NCBI RefSeq assembly: GCF_004346845.1
Contig: NZ_SMGI01000006.1
Location: 23,947 to 87,946 of the forward strand
Origin: Winogradskyella wandonensis
Lineage (GTDB): Bacteria > Bacteroidota > Bacteroidia > Flavobacteriales > Flavobacteriaceae
Direction: 5' to 3'
DNA length: 64,000 bases
The position numbers and the translations under genes are program-made. The notes below the pieces were generated by a model that saw nothing but the letters and a program-made list of their open reading frames with translations, was not told the DNA's origin and did not search any database. Positions 16,436-25,233 of the stretch are shown here, one piece after another (the stretch's first letter is position 1; the number at the start of each line of letters is the position of its first letter).

Positions 16436-18388
16436 ATGAGAAACTTCTTTTTAATATTCTTTATTTTATTTTCATTTGGTTTATATGCCCAGGATTTTGA
16501 GATTGGAATGAACGTAACCAAATCAGATTTACTAACAAACGTATATGATAAAGATTCCACTGCTAACGGATTAGTAGTATATGAATACGGATATAGTTAC
16601 TTCAGTACAAATACTTACAAACTGACAACAAAAATTAAGAGAAAAGTAAAAATTTTGTCTAAAGAAGGTCTCAAAAATGCAACGGTAGAAATTATATTAA
16701 GGAAAAATTCTAGAGATAAAGAGAAAATTAAAGATTTAAAGGGAAGTTCCTTTGAATTAATCGAGAATAAGTTAAATGAAACAAAATTAACTAAGGAATC
16801 AATTTTTCAAGAAGAATATAATCCTAGAATAGACATCGTTAAATTTCTTATTCCCAATGCAAAAGTGGGATCAATCATTACTTACTCTTACACAATTGAA
16901 TCTCCATTTATGAATAATTTTAAAGCATGGTACTTTCAAGAAAATATTCCAAAGTTGTACAGCGAGTATAACACAAGTATTCCTGGAAATTGGGAATATA
17001 ATATTAGACTTATTGGAAATCAAAAACTAGATTTTAAAGAATCTGGTGTAAAAAAACATTGTCTAAGTATCGGTAATGGCAGTTTTGCTAATTGTGCTGA
17101 AGCAAAATACGTTATGAAAAATGTTCCTGCTTACATTGAAGAAGGTTTTACAACCTCGAAAAATAATTATTTGTCTAAGATTGAATACAATTTAAGTGTT
17201 TTTAGACGTTTTGATGGATACGTAGATAAAATATCTAAAACGTGGAAAGATGCTGATTTTGAACTTCAAACCGATGAAAATTTTGGACAACTCGTAGGAA
17301 AACAAAATTACACCAAAAATATAGTTCCCCAGAAAATTTTAGGGATATCCGATGACCTTAAGCGAGCTAAAGCAATTTATCAATACATTATAGATAATTA
17401 TAAGTGGGACGAAAGCTCAGGAAGGTATAATGCCTCGGTAAAAAGATTGTTAAAGAATAAAATTGGTAATGCCTTCGAATTAAATCTTTTGCTACAAAAT
17501 GTTTTATCTCATAATGATTTTGACGTTAATCCAATACTAACGGCTACGCGGAGCTATGGCTTTCCAACTAAAATTTACCCTATAATTGATGAATTTAATT
17601 ATATGATATTAGTTATACTAATTGATGGTAAAAGTTTTTTTCTTGATGCAACCGACCCCTATCTTTCGTTTGGAGAGCTTCCATTTAGAGCACTAAATCA
17701 TTACGGAAGATTATACAACATTGAAACTAAAAATACTAGGTGGCAGGACATAAGCATAAATAGACTATCATTAAACCAAGTTAAAGCTAAACTAAAGTTA
17801 GAGGATAATTTTAATATCGTTGGCAATATTGAAAATAAAAAAACCGGATATTTATCTCACTCAATAAGAAAAGAGTATGACAATAATCCTTTAGAATATT
17901 TAAACAAACTAAAAAACTCAAATGAACGTGTTACTATAAGTAATCATAAAAAAATAAATAAAAACAAGAATGACTTTGAGTTTATTGAAACAATGGACAT
18001 AAAATTAGAGGAGGATTTTATTGATAATAAACTATATTTCAATCCTTTTTTTATTCAGTTTTTTTCAGAAAACCCTTTTAAGCTCTCGCAGCGAACATAT
18101 CCGATTGACTTTGGCTACAAACAAATGTACTTTTATTCTATAGAAATTGATATAGGAGATAAATTAGAAGTACTCGAATTACCTAAAAATAAAAGATTTT
18201 CGCTACCAAATAGAACTGGCTCCATTCTTTTTTCAAGTACTGAACAAAATAATAAAATAACTGTTTTTTTTAAACTTAAATTTAACAAAACAATTTATAG
18301 CCCTGAATATTATAACGTGTTAAAAGAGTTCATGAGTAAAGTTGTAGAAATACAAAACAATACAGTTATTGTATTAGAGAAAAAATAA
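16436..18388 (+). CDS. DUF3857/transglutaminase-like exported protein
   Basis: 650-residue protein with a signal peptide (1-19, ending LYAQ). Residues about 45-230 match the DUF3857 beta domain (VVYEYGYSYFST, TKIKRKVKILSKEGLKNATVEI, SIITYSYTIESPF). Residues about 300-410 are transglutaminase-like (LKRAKAIYQYIIDNYKWDESSG, KNKIGNAFELNLLLQNVL, FFLDATDPYLSFG), where the usual Cys of the G-x-C-x-E motif is replaced (GNAFELN), so catalysis is doubtful while the later Asp is kept. The rest resembles DUF3858. It probably acts in the periplasm with an unknown role. Two bases separate it from the exonuclease gene. Confidence 0.75.
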   Translation: MRNFFLIFFILFSFGLYAQDFEIGMNVTKSDLLTNVYDKDSTANGLVVYEYGYSYFSTNTYKLTTKIKRKVKILSKEGLKNATVEIILRKNSRDKEKIKDLKGSSFELIENKLNETKLTKESIFQEEYNPRIDIVKFLIPNAKVGSIITYSYTIESPFMNNFKAWYFQENIPKLYSEYNTSIPGNWEYNIRLIGNQKLDFKESGVKKHCLSIGNGSFANCAEAKYVMKNVPAYIEEGFTTSKNNYLSKIEYNLSVFRRFDGYVDKISKTWKDADFELQTDENFGQLVGKQNYTKNIVPQKILGISDDLKRAKAIYQYIIDNYKWDESSGRYNASVKRLLKNKIGNAFELNLLLQNVLSHNDFDVNPILTATRSYGFPTKIYPIIDEFNYMILVILIDGKSFFLDATDPYLSFGELPFRALNHYGRLYNIETKNTRWQDISINRLSLNQVKAKLKLEDNFNIVGNIENKKTGYLSHSIRKEYDNNPLEYLNKLKNSNERVTISNHKKINKNKNDFEFIETMDIKLEEDFIDNKLYFNPFFIQFFSENPFKLSQRTYPIDFGYKQMYFYSIEIDIGDKLEVLELPKNKRFSLPNRTGSILFSSTEQNNKITVFFKLKFNKTIYSPEYYNVLKEFMSKVVEIQNNTVIVLEKK

Positions 18389-18406
18389 CTTTTGTACTTT
18401 TAAAAC

Positions 18407-19291
18407 ATGGAAGAAACTCACAAACACAATTGGCGCACTAAGCTTCACGAAATTATTTATGAAGCAGATACGCCTTCTGGAAAATTGTTTGATGTTTTCT
18501 TACTTATACTAATTATCCTGAGCATAATTTTAGTTATGCTAGAGAGTGTTAACTCTATTGATGTACAATATCACAACGTACTTTATATTGGCGAATGGAT
18601 TATAACTATTCTCTTTAGTGTAGAATATATCCTAAGGCTAATTAGTGTAAAGAAGCCTTTAAAATACGTTTTTAGTTTTTTTGGAATTATAGATTTTTTA
18701 TCTACAATTCCGATGTATTTAGCTTTCTTTTTTGCTGGAGGCGCACAGGCACTAATTACCCTTAGAGCACTTCGCCTACTAAGAGTTTTTAGAATACTAA
18801 AGCTAGCGAGATATCTAGGTGCCTCAAACCAGCTGAAAGATTCTATTATCGCTAGTCGTATTAAGATTTTAGTCTTTTTATTCGCCGTTATGGTATCTTC
18901 CGTAGTTTTTGGGACTATTATGTATTTAGTTGAAGGTGAAGCTAATGGCTTTACAAATATCCCAAAAAGTGTGTATTGGTGTATCGTTACTTTAACAACA
19001 GTTGGTTTTGGTGATATTGCCCCACAAACACCGCTCGGACAATTTATAACTACTATAATTATGGTCTTAGGTTATGGTATAATTGCAGTGCCAACAGGCA
19101 TTGTATCTGCGGAGTATGCCAAAGCATCGAATAAAAAAGATAATACATCTAAAAGTGATTCGGATAAAAATGAATCTGAGCTAAAAATCGTTCCGTTAAA
19201 TACGCAAAGCTGCTCGTCTTGTCTGGCTGAAAAACACATCGATGGTGCCGAATTTTGTTATAAATGCGGAGAAGTGCTTCATCATGACTAA
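18407..19291 (+). CDS. voltage-gated K+ channel-type ion transporter with C-terminal zinc ribbon
   Basis: 294-residue six-helix Kv-like channel of the inner membrane. S1 is near 27-48, S2 near 58-79, S3 near 88-110; S4 (about 116-137) has Arg at 120, 123, 126 and 129, the every-third-residue voltage-sensor pattern. S5 is near 153-175, and the selectivity filter TTVGFGD is at 197-203, followed by S6. After a charged linker the tail carries two Cys pairs, CSSC (269-272) and CYKC (284-287), a likely zinc ribbon. The stop overlaps the miaA start by 8 bases, so the two are translationally coupled. Confidence 0.9.
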   Translation: MEETHKHNWRTKLHEIIYEADTPSGKLFDVFLLILIILSIILVMLESVNSIDVQYHNVLYIGEWIITILFSVEYILRLISVKKPLKYVFSFFGIIDFLSTIPMYLAFFFAGGAQALITLRALRLLRVFRILKLARYLGASNQLKDSIIASRIKILVFLFAVMVSSVVFGTIMYLVEGEANGFTNIPKSVYWCIVTLTTVGFGDIAPQTPLGQFITTIIMVLGYGIIAVPTGIVSAEYAKASNKKDNTSKSDSDKNESELKIVPLNTQSCSSCLAEKHIDGAEFCYKCGEVLHHD

Positions 19292-20195
19292 AACGCTAAT
19301 ATCCATTGTCGGACCTACAGGTATTGGAAAAACCGCATTAAGTATTAAACTAGCAAATCATTTTAATACCGAAATCATTTCTTCAGATTCACGACAATTT
19401 TTTAAAGAAATGAATATAGGTACGGCAATACCTAATCCAGAAGAATTAAATGCGGTAAAGCATCACTTTATTCAACATATTTCAATTAAAGAACCGTATA
19501 ACGTAGGGCAATTTGAAAAAGATGCTATTAAAAAACTAAATCATCTATTTAAAATTCATGATGAGGTTATTATGGTCGGTGGCTCAGGATTGTATAGCAA
19601 TGCGGTAATTCATGGCTTAGATGAATTTCCGGATGTTTCAGAGCATATTAGAGAAGAGCTTAACATCACATTAAAGTCCGAAGGTATAAAACAACTCCAA
19701 ATTCAGTTAAAACAACTAGATAAAAAAGCTTATAACACAATAGCTGTTGATAATCCTCAACGGTTAATTAGAGCTTTAGAAATATGCATAGGCACTGGTA
19801 AACCCTACTCTAGTTTCTTGAACAAGAAAAAGACTAAACGCCCTTTTAAGACCGTACAAATAGGCGTTATTGCAGATAGAGAGCGTATCTATGAGCGCAT
19901 AAATAAGCGTGTAGATATTATGGTTGAAAATGGATTAGTTAAGGAAGCGGAATCCTTGATTCCATTTAAGCATCTCAACGCTCTTAATACCGTTGGCTAT
20001 AAAGAACTCTTTAACTATTTTGATGGTATATGGTCACTAGATTTTGCAATTTCGGAAATTAAAAAAAACACAAGACGTTTTGCCAAACGCCAATTAACAT
20101 GGTATAGGAAAGATAAATCGATTGCTTGGTTTGACTATAAAGAAAACATAGAAAAAATCATAAACCATATTGAAGAAAAAAAGCCAACTAATTAG
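19284..20195 (+). CDS. miaA: tRNA dimethylallyltransferase
   Basis: Transfers a dimethylallyl group to the N6 of A37 in tRNAs that read UNN codons. The start at ATG 19284 gives 303 residues beginning TKTLISIVGPTGIGKTALS, with the P-loop at 11-18; an in-frame ATG at 19242 lies inside the channel gene and was not used. Further signatures: ISSDSRQFFKEMNIGTAIP, MVGGSGLYSNAVIHGLD, DNPQRLIRALEI and NTRRFAKRQLTWYRK. The last codons form the left arm of an intrinsic terminator, so the stop lies inside the hairpin. Confidence 0.95.
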   Translation: MTKTLISIVGPTGIGKTALSIKLANHFNTEIISSDSRQFFKEMNIGTAIPNPEELNAVKHHFIQHISIKEPYNVGQFEKDAIKKLNHLFKIHDEVIMVGGSGLYSNAVIHGLDEFPDVSEHIREELNITLKSEGIKQLQIQLKQLDKKAYNTIAVDNPQRLIRALEICIGTGKPYSSFLNKKKTKRPFKTVQIGVIADRERIYERINKRVDIMVENGLVKEAESLIPFKHLNALNTVGYKELFNYFDGIWSLDFAISEIKKNTRRFAKRQLTWYRKDKSIAWFDYKENIEKIINHIEEKKPTN

Positions 20196-20205
20196 CTGGC
20201 TTTTT
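20178..20205 (+). terminator. bidirectional intrinsic terminator at miaA end
   Basis: AAAAAGCCA (20178-20186) pairs with TGGCTTTTT (20197-20205), with a short inner CTAATTAG palindrome. T-runs on both strands suit termination of miaA and of the convergent two-component operon. The miaA stop codon is within the loop. Confidence 0.8.
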
Positions 20206-20226
20206 AATATTTATGAAATTGCAATT

Positions 20227-20931
20227 CTATTTGTTAATTACCAATCTAAATCCTTCTCCATGAATATTGAGAATTTCAACATTTGGGTCTGGTTTTAAAT
20301 ACTTACGTAGTTTGGCAATATACACATCCATACTACGTGACGTAAAGTAGTTATCGTCTCTCCAAATTTTTGTCAATGCTAATTCACGTGGCATTAAATC
20401 ATTTTCATGAAGCGCTAGTAACCTCAATAATTCGTTTTCTTTAGGCGAAAGCTTTTCTGGCTCTCCACCATCGAACGATAAGAAACGTAATTTAGAATTT
20501 AAGTGAAATCTTCCAATTTCGAACTCAAATTGTTTACTATCCGCCACACTATCTGTAGCTTTACGCTGCATAATTGCTTTTATTTTCATTAATAGTACTT
20601 CACTATCAAAAGGTTTGTTTAGATAATCGTCAGCACCGACTTTATAGCCTTTTAGCACATCTTCTTTCATTGCTTTTGCCGTTAAGAAAACGATTGGTAC
20701 ATCTGTGTTTTTCTCACGTATTTCTTTTGCCAAGGTAAATCCATCTTTGTAAGGCATCATTACGTCCAAGATGCAAAGGTCGTAATCGTCTTTTTTAAAC
20801 TTTTCGAATCCTTCCATACCATTCTTTGCATGAACAACATCAAAATCGTTCATTATTAAGTAATCCTTAAGAACGGTTCCAAAATTTGGATCATCCTCTA
20901 CTAAAAGTATTTTCTTGTTTTGTTCTTCCAT
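20227..20931 (-). CDS. OmpR/RprY-type response regulator
   Basis: Cytoplasmic DNA-binding regulator of 234 residues. The receiver domain (7-120) contains the acidic pair EDD (12-14), phospho-acceptor D56 in LCILDVMMP, the conserved TAK (residue 85 region) and K in DDYLNKPFD. The winged-helix effector domain (about 135-232) shows LSPKENELLRLLALHENDL and FTSRSMDVYIAKLRKYL. Length and motif order fit the Bacteroidota RprY-like group; I leave the gene symbol open. It follows its sensor kinase after 4 bases. Confidence 0.92.
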   Translation of the reverse strand: MEEQNKKILLVEDDPNFGTVLKDYLIMNDFDVVHAKNGMEGFEKFKKDDYDLCILDVMMPYKDGFTLAKEIREKNTDVPIVFLTAKAMKEDVLKGYKVGADDYLNKPFDSEVLLMKIKAIMQRKATDSVADSKQFEFEIGRFHLNSKLRFLSFDGGEPEKLSPKENELLRLLALHENDLMPRELALTKIWRDDNYFTSRSMDVYIAKLRKYLKPDPNVEILNIHGEGFRLVINK

Positions 20932-20935
20932 AATT

Positions 20936-22510
20936 TTATGATATTAATGGGAGCCTTACTGTAAAGGTGCTACCCTTTCCTTTTTCACTTTCTACTGAAA
21001 TATAACCTTGATGGTCGTCTACTATTTGTTTTACATAAGCCAGACCTAAGCCATGACCTTTTACGTTATGCACATTTCCTGTGTGTTCTCTATAAAATTT
21101 TTCGAAAACACGTTTCTGAACTTGTTTGGACATGCCATTGCCCTTATCAGAAATTTTGAGCAAAATATTGTTTGCTACGTTTTCTGTGTAAACATCGATT
21201 TTTGGCGCACCATCAGAATACTTAATGGCATTGTCTAAAATATTAACAATAACATTTGTAAAATGTGTTTCGTTTGCCAAAACGGATGATTTATCCGCAT
21301 TTAGATGCAACTTAATATATCCTTTTCTATCCTCAATAATTAACTGAACGTGAGTAACAGCATCTTCTATTAGGTCGTGAAGCTTTAAGCGTTCCTTACT
21401 AATGTTAAGCTCATTTTTTTCTAGCTTGGATATTCTTAGTACATTTTCTACTTGCGCATGCATACGCTTATTCTCGTCTTTTATCATTCCTAAATAACGA
21501 AGAACTTTTTCCTTATCATCGATTATCTTAGGGTTTCTAATAGAGTCTAACGCCAAATTTATTGTGGCAATTGGGGTTTTAAACTCATGCGTCATGTTAT
21601 TTATAAAATCCGTTTTAATCTGTGATATTTGTCTCTGCTTAATCAACTGATAAATAGCGCTAGAATATGCGATGATAATAACACTTGTAAATATTATAGA
21701 AAGTATAATCATCCATAATATAGTAGATATAAGAAACTTATTACGTCCTGGAAAATCTACTAATAAATCATAAGAACTTTCGTTATTATTGTCTAAAAAC
21801 ACAGGAACTCCGTACGTGTTTAATGATTTTTCAAAATTCTCTGTTCTAATTTTAGTAGATAAATCATTATCGTATATAGCATACTCAAAATCTATCTCTA
21901 TACCTTCGTTTTTTAAGTTTTTTTCTATAAAAACTTTGATTAACTCAGGACTAATTCTTTTATATAATGGATAATCAACTGAACTAATGAAATCTTTAAA
22001 AGTCTCTCTATAAAGAAAACTCTTTGCTTCGTCTTCCATATCATCGATTTCTCTAATCTGCGATACACGCTCAAAAGAACCTTTGTCTAGCGACGATTTT
22101 TTGTAAACTTCAGTAATTCTTTCATTTGTATATTTACTAAAATCTGTACTGTCTGCATCTATTTCAAAGAACAACGATGGTATTTTAAAACGCTCTTCTA
22201 AGATAATGTTACGATGTATAATCGTTTGGTCATTATCATCGTCCTCAAAGGCTACAACCAACCGCTGCACAGCCGATGAGTCTGGTTCCTTGTTATTATA
22301 GAGATACGATTGAATTTTATCTCTGTAGTTACGATACTCGTAATCTTCTATTTGTTTAGAAACAAAACTTAAGGCCCGTTTTACGCTTAACGAAAACTGC
22401 TGACGCTCATTCTCTAAACTTCTATTTATAAAATACGATTGAACGAAAATAATACCAATGAGCGAAAGGCTCATCAGAACTACTAATAACACGAAAAGCT
22501 TTTTGTTCAT
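20936..22510 (-). CDS. sensor histidine kinase
   Basis: 524-residue membrane kinase partnered with the response regulator gene downstream. TM1 spans about 5-27 and TM2 about 261-285, enclosing a periplasmic sensor domain of some 230 residues with no recognised fold. The dimerisation/phospho-acceptor helix contains NNMTHEFKTPIATINLAL with H308. The ATPase domain shows the N box (ILDNAIKYS), G1 (ISDKGNGMS), F (VFEKFYR) and G2 (GHGLGLAYVKQIV). No HAMP domain is obvious. The 5' flank carries repeated TTAAC-like elements that may be an autoregulatory operator. Confidence 0.92.
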   Translation of the reverse strand: MNKKLFVLLVVLMSLSLIGIIFVQSYFINRSLENERQQFSLSVKRALSFVSKQIEDYEYRNYRDKIQSYLYNNKEPDSSAVQRLVVAFEDDDNDQTIIHRNIILEERFKIPSLFFEIDADSTDFSKYTNERITEVYKKSSLDKGSFERVSQIREIDDMEDEAKSFLYRETFKDFISSVDYPLYKRISPELIKVFIEKNLKNEGIEIDFEYAIYDNDLSTKIRTENFEKSLNTYGVPVFLDNNNESSYDLLVDFPGRNKFLISTILWMIILSIIFTSVIIIAYSSAIYQLIKQRQISQIKTDFINNMTHEFKTPIATINLALDSIRNPKIIDDKEKVLRYLGMIKDENKRMHAQVENVLRISKLEKNELNISKERLKLHDLIEDAVTHVQLIIEDRKGYIKLHLNADKSSVLANETHFTNVIVNILDNAIKYSDGAPKIDVYTENVANNILLKISDKGNGMSKQVQKRVFEKFYREHTGNVHNVKGHGLGLAYVKQIVDDHQGYISVESEKGKGSTFTVRLPLIS

Positions 22511-22585
22511 CGCATCAAATTTAACATTTTAACATTTAGGGCAAATTGTGTTTAACCTTACCTTAACACAAATGTTAAAATTTGA
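22511..22585 (-). promoter_or_regulatory. TTAAC-repeat region, possible operator of the two-component operon
   Basis: The gap upstream of the kinase gene contains several copies of TTAAC/GTTAA, including TTTAACAT followed by TTTAACAT on the plus strand and the near-palindrome TTGTGTTtAA/TTAACACAA around a 7-base centre. CAAATTTAACATTT also recurs inverted (as CAAATTTTAACATTT). Such tandem or inverted motifs are typical of OmpR-type regulator sites; autoregulation is an inference. Confidence 0.4.
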
Positions 22586-22589
22586 GACA

Positions 22590-23195
22590 TTATAGCCTAT
22601 TAATAAGACGATTATGAATTTCTTTTACCTGAAGTTCGACCATAGCTAAATGGTCATTACGAATTACAAAGTGAGATTTTTTTATCTTTTCGTCGTCGGA
22701 AAGTTGGTTCTCGATAATTTCTAAAACCGATGCCTTAGAAACACTATCGCGCTTCATTACTCGTTTTATACGTTCTTGTTTGTTAGCTACAACTGTAATG
22801 ATATAATCGTATTGATTTTCAAGATTATTTTCAAATATAATTGCCACCTCTTTTAAAATGTAAGGCGTATTTTGTTTTGCTAACCAACGTGAAAAATGAC
22901 TAGCAACTTTGGGATGAACTATTACATTCATCTTTGAAAGTAATCCCTTGTTTTTAAATATTTGATTTCTTAAAAACGAACGGTTTAGCTTACCATCTTT
23001 ATAAGCACTTTCACCAAATAAAGCAATTAATTTACGCTTTATAACCTTAGAACGATTCATTAAGGCTTTTGCTTCTTTATCTGCATAATAAACAGGTACG
23101 CCAAGTTTTTCGAAATAGTTTGCAACAGTAGTTTTACCACTTCCTATTCCACCTGTTATACCAACAATCATTGTATTGCTCTCTTGGATATTCAT
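22590..23195 (-). CDS. coaE: dephospho-CoA kinase
   Basis: Last step of coenzyme A synthesis, phosphorylating the 3'-OH of dephospho-CoA. 201 residues with P-loop GITGGIGSGKTT (13-24), the family segment VPVYYADKEAKALM and VHPKVASHFSRWL, and the adenine/CoA lid region MKRDSVSKASVLEIIENQLSDDEK. The ATG at 23195 overlaps the TGA stop of the YbbR gene (ATGA), which supports this start; a second in-frame ATG 24 bases in (23171) is an alternative. coaBC lies 5.5 kb away in the same direction but not in the same tight cluster. Confidence 0.93.
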   Translation of the reverse strand: MNIQESNTMIVGITGGIGSGKTTVANYFEKLGVPVYYADKEAKALMNRSKVIKRKLIALFGESAYKDGKLNRSFLRNQIFKNKGLLSKMNVIVHPKVASHFSRWLAKQNTPYILKEVAIIFENNLENQYDYIITVVANKQERIKRVMKRDSVSKASVLEIIENQLSDDEKIKKSHFVIRNDHLAMVELQVKEIHNRLINRL

Positions 23196-24154
23196 TCAGA
23201 AATGATAAATTCAATTTTGTTTTGAAGTAGCCTTGCGCTTTTTACAAGAGCAGGTTTTTTGGTTATTTGAAGCTCTAAACTACGCTGTTCTTGGTAATTA
23301 AAACGATTAAAGTCGCAAACTACTTTAAAATCCTCTTTTTTTACATTTTTAAAACTTTCGATATCGACATAGAAGATTAAATCTACATCCTTTGGAAAAT
23401 AATTAATAGTTTTTTCTGCTGGTTTATTAATAAGCTCTACAGGAATAGAGAATTGGCCTTCTGTAAAACGTCTTACATTACCTTTAACTTCTAGCTGATT
23501 TGGAATAATATCCAGAGCCTCAACATCATTTTTAAGTTTTACAATTTCAGAAATATCACTATTAACGCCTTTTAACTCTAATACTTCTGTGTTTAAAAAC
23601 TGAATCGTATCTATCTGTTTTTTAGAGCCTACTATTTTTACACTATCAAATTCTAATTTAACCTTATCGATGACATCATAACCTAAGGCATAATCGATTT
23701 CTGAAATAAACTTTACTGGTACTTTTTTAGAAGCCAACAAATCGTAATTATAAAAAATGGTGTCTGGCTTTACTTCTGAAATTTCTATGGAGTTACCGAA
23801 GATTTTTTTTATTTGATACCTGTTATTTCTAAGGATATAAATAAAATTCTTAGCTGTTTTTTGGGCGTCTTTTTGTGCATCTATTTTTAAACTTTTGGAC
23901 GCATTAAAGAAATATGGAAGTAAGTTAAAGCCTTTGGCATTTATAACAACTTTAGCCCGTGTTGTATCGTCGAGAATTACCACCTCATCGTCTAAATTAC
24001 TTAATTCTACACGTAATGTTATTTCTTGATTATACGTCTGAGATAGCTTTGTTAGTATCAAAAAAAAGAAAGCTATAAATAGAAATAAACTAAATCGCTT
24101 TAAATTTCTATTTTTTAACTTCTTAAGACTATATGTAATAAAGTTCTTTTTCAC
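23192..24154 (-). CDS. YbbR-like domain protein
   Basis: 320 residues with one N-terminal transmembrane helix (about 21-40, FSLFLFIAFFFLILTKL) and then beta-rich repeats of the YbbR/CdaR type: LRVELSNLDDEVVILDDTTRAKVVI, VPVKFISEIDYALGYDVIDKVKLEFDSVKIVGSKKQID and IPVELINKPAEKTINYFPKDVDLIFYV. In other phyla YbbR proteins regulate diadenylate cyclase; here no cyclase gene is adjacent, so that role is not implied. It overlaps coaE by 4 bases and the upstream glycosyltransferase gene by 4 bases, forming a tightly packed operon. Confidence 0.82.
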   Translation of the reverse strand: MKKNFITYSLKKLKNRNLKRFSLFLFIAFFFLILTKLSQTYNQEITLRVELSNLDDEVVILDDTTRAKVVINAKGFNLLPYFFNASKSLKIDAQKDAQKTAKNFIYILRNNRYQIKKIFGNSIEISEVKPDTIFYNYDLLASKKVPVKFISEIDYALGYDVIDKVKLEFDSVKIVGSKKQIDTIQFLNTEVLELKGVNSDISEIVKLKNDVEALDIIPNQLEVKGNVRRFTEGQFSIPVELINKPAEKTINYFPKDVDLIFYVDIESFKNVKKEDFKVVCDFNRFNYQEQRSLELQITKKPALVKSARLLQNKIEFIISE

Positions 24155-25158
24155 TTAAAGAATAAATACGGGAAGATTTCATTTGGTTGTTTTTTTGATA
24201 AAAGTAACCTTATTGTAGATTTTATAAAACCTAAGCCGTAGCCTAAAAATTGTATTAATACTGCTGGTATTGTTAAAAATGCAACTTTTACATTTTTAGT
24301 TTCAATAAAAGAACTGACCAAAATTAAGCTAATGTAAATTAAATAGATGTATATAAAATAAAATATCGCAAAGAAAGACAACACAATAGAAATTATTAAA
24401 CCTATTGTAAATAAAGAAGGCAACCAGTATGCCATTTTACGTGAGCTTGGATGCCATTTGTTTAATATAGGTCTAACTTGACCAAATTTATTAACCTGTT
24501 TATAAAATTTATACCAAGATATTCTACGCTTATGATAAACGTAGGCTTTACTAATCAATCCTGTTTTATAGCCTTTATCTCTTAATCTCAATACTAAATC
24601 TGGGTCTTCCCCAGGATGAATCTTACCAAAACCACCACTAATCTCGAAAGTTTCTTTAGACAATCCCATATTAAAACTTCGAGGTTCAAAGTCTTTTTTG
24701 GCACCATCGCCGCCCCTAATTCCGCCAGTAGTTAAATAAGAAGTCATAGAAAAATTAATTGCTTTTTGTAAGTCGCTAAATGACCTATCGGCTGCATCTG
24801 GACCACCAAAACAATGGGTGAAATTTTCACTTAGATAAGTGTTTACTTCTTTAAGATACTGTCTAGGTAGTAAAACATCGGAATCTAATATGATAAAATA
24901 GTTGCCCTTTGCTCTCTGCATACCATAATTTCGAGAATCACCTGGGCCAGAATTTGGCTTAAAAAAATATGAAATATTTAATCTATCCGCATACTTATTT
25001 ACGACATCTTTTGAATGATTTATTGACCCATCTTCGACTATAACTATTTCGTAATCAGAATTCCAATCGAGATGTAGAAAACTCTCTAATAGTTCTTCTA
25101 TCTCTTTTGGCCTGTTATAAACTGGGATAATAAAAGAATAGTTTATTGGCTGCTCCAT
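24151..25158 (-). CDS. family 2 glycosyltransferase
   Basis: 335-residue GT-A enzyme on the cytoplasmic face of the inner membrane. The N-terminal 230 residues show FIIPVYNRPKEIEELL, EIVIVEDGS (nucleotide-binding Asp), the DxD-type motif ILDSDVLLP and GGFGKIHPGEDPDLVLRLR (acceptor-side ED). Residues about 245-300 form two or three transmembrane segments that hold it at the membrane. Acceptor and sugar are unknown; cell-envelope or polysaccharide glycosylation is likely. It is the first gene of the cluster with ybbR and coaE, and its -7 promoter box ends 6 bases before the ATG. Confidence 0.9.
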   Translation of the reverse strand: MEQPINYSFIIPVYNRPKEIEELLESFLHLDWNSDYEIVIVEDGSINHSKDVVNKYADRLNISYFFKPNSGPGDSRNYGMQRAKGNYFIILDSDVLLPRQYLKEVNTYLSENFTHCFGGPDAADRSFSDLQKAINFSMTSYLTTGGIRGGDGAKKDFEPRSFNMGLSKETFEISGGFGKIHPGEDPDLVLRLRDKGYKTGLISKAYVYHKRRISWYKFYKQVNKFGQVRPILNKWHPSSRKMAYWLPSLFTIGLIISIVLSFFAIFYFIYIYLIYISLILVSSFIETKNVKVAFLTIPAVLIQFLGYGLGFIKSTIRLLLSKKQPNEIFPYLFFK

Positions 25159-25163
25159 ATAGG

Positions 25164-25171
25164 CAAATGTA
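25164..25171 (-). promoter_or_regulatory. Bacteroidota -7 box (TACATTTG), leaderless-type
   Basis: Minus-strand TACATTTG ends 6 bases before the glycosyltransferase ATG at 25158, so the transcript would begin at or next to the start codon. It is only 15 bases downstream of the fabI terminator. Confidence 0.55.
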
Positions 25172-25186
25172 ACTATTGTATGCAGA

Positions 25187-25211
25187 AAAAGCTATCCAAG
25201 AGATAGCTTTT
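25187..25211 (-). terminator. intrinsic terminator of fabI
   Basis: On the minus strand AAAAGCTATC and GATAGCTTTT pair (10 bp, 5-base loop), followed by T residues. It separates fabI from the glycosyltransferase cluster. Confidence 0.75.
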
Positions 25212-25233
25212 AGTTCTAAATAAACGGTATACT

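Noticed and set aside
15060..18388. Defence system made of exonuclease/GIY-YIG and the transglutaminase-like protein
   Set aside because: The first is a widespread flavobacterial repair-type protein and the second carries a signal peptide; nothing else in the neighbourhood suggests anti-phage function.
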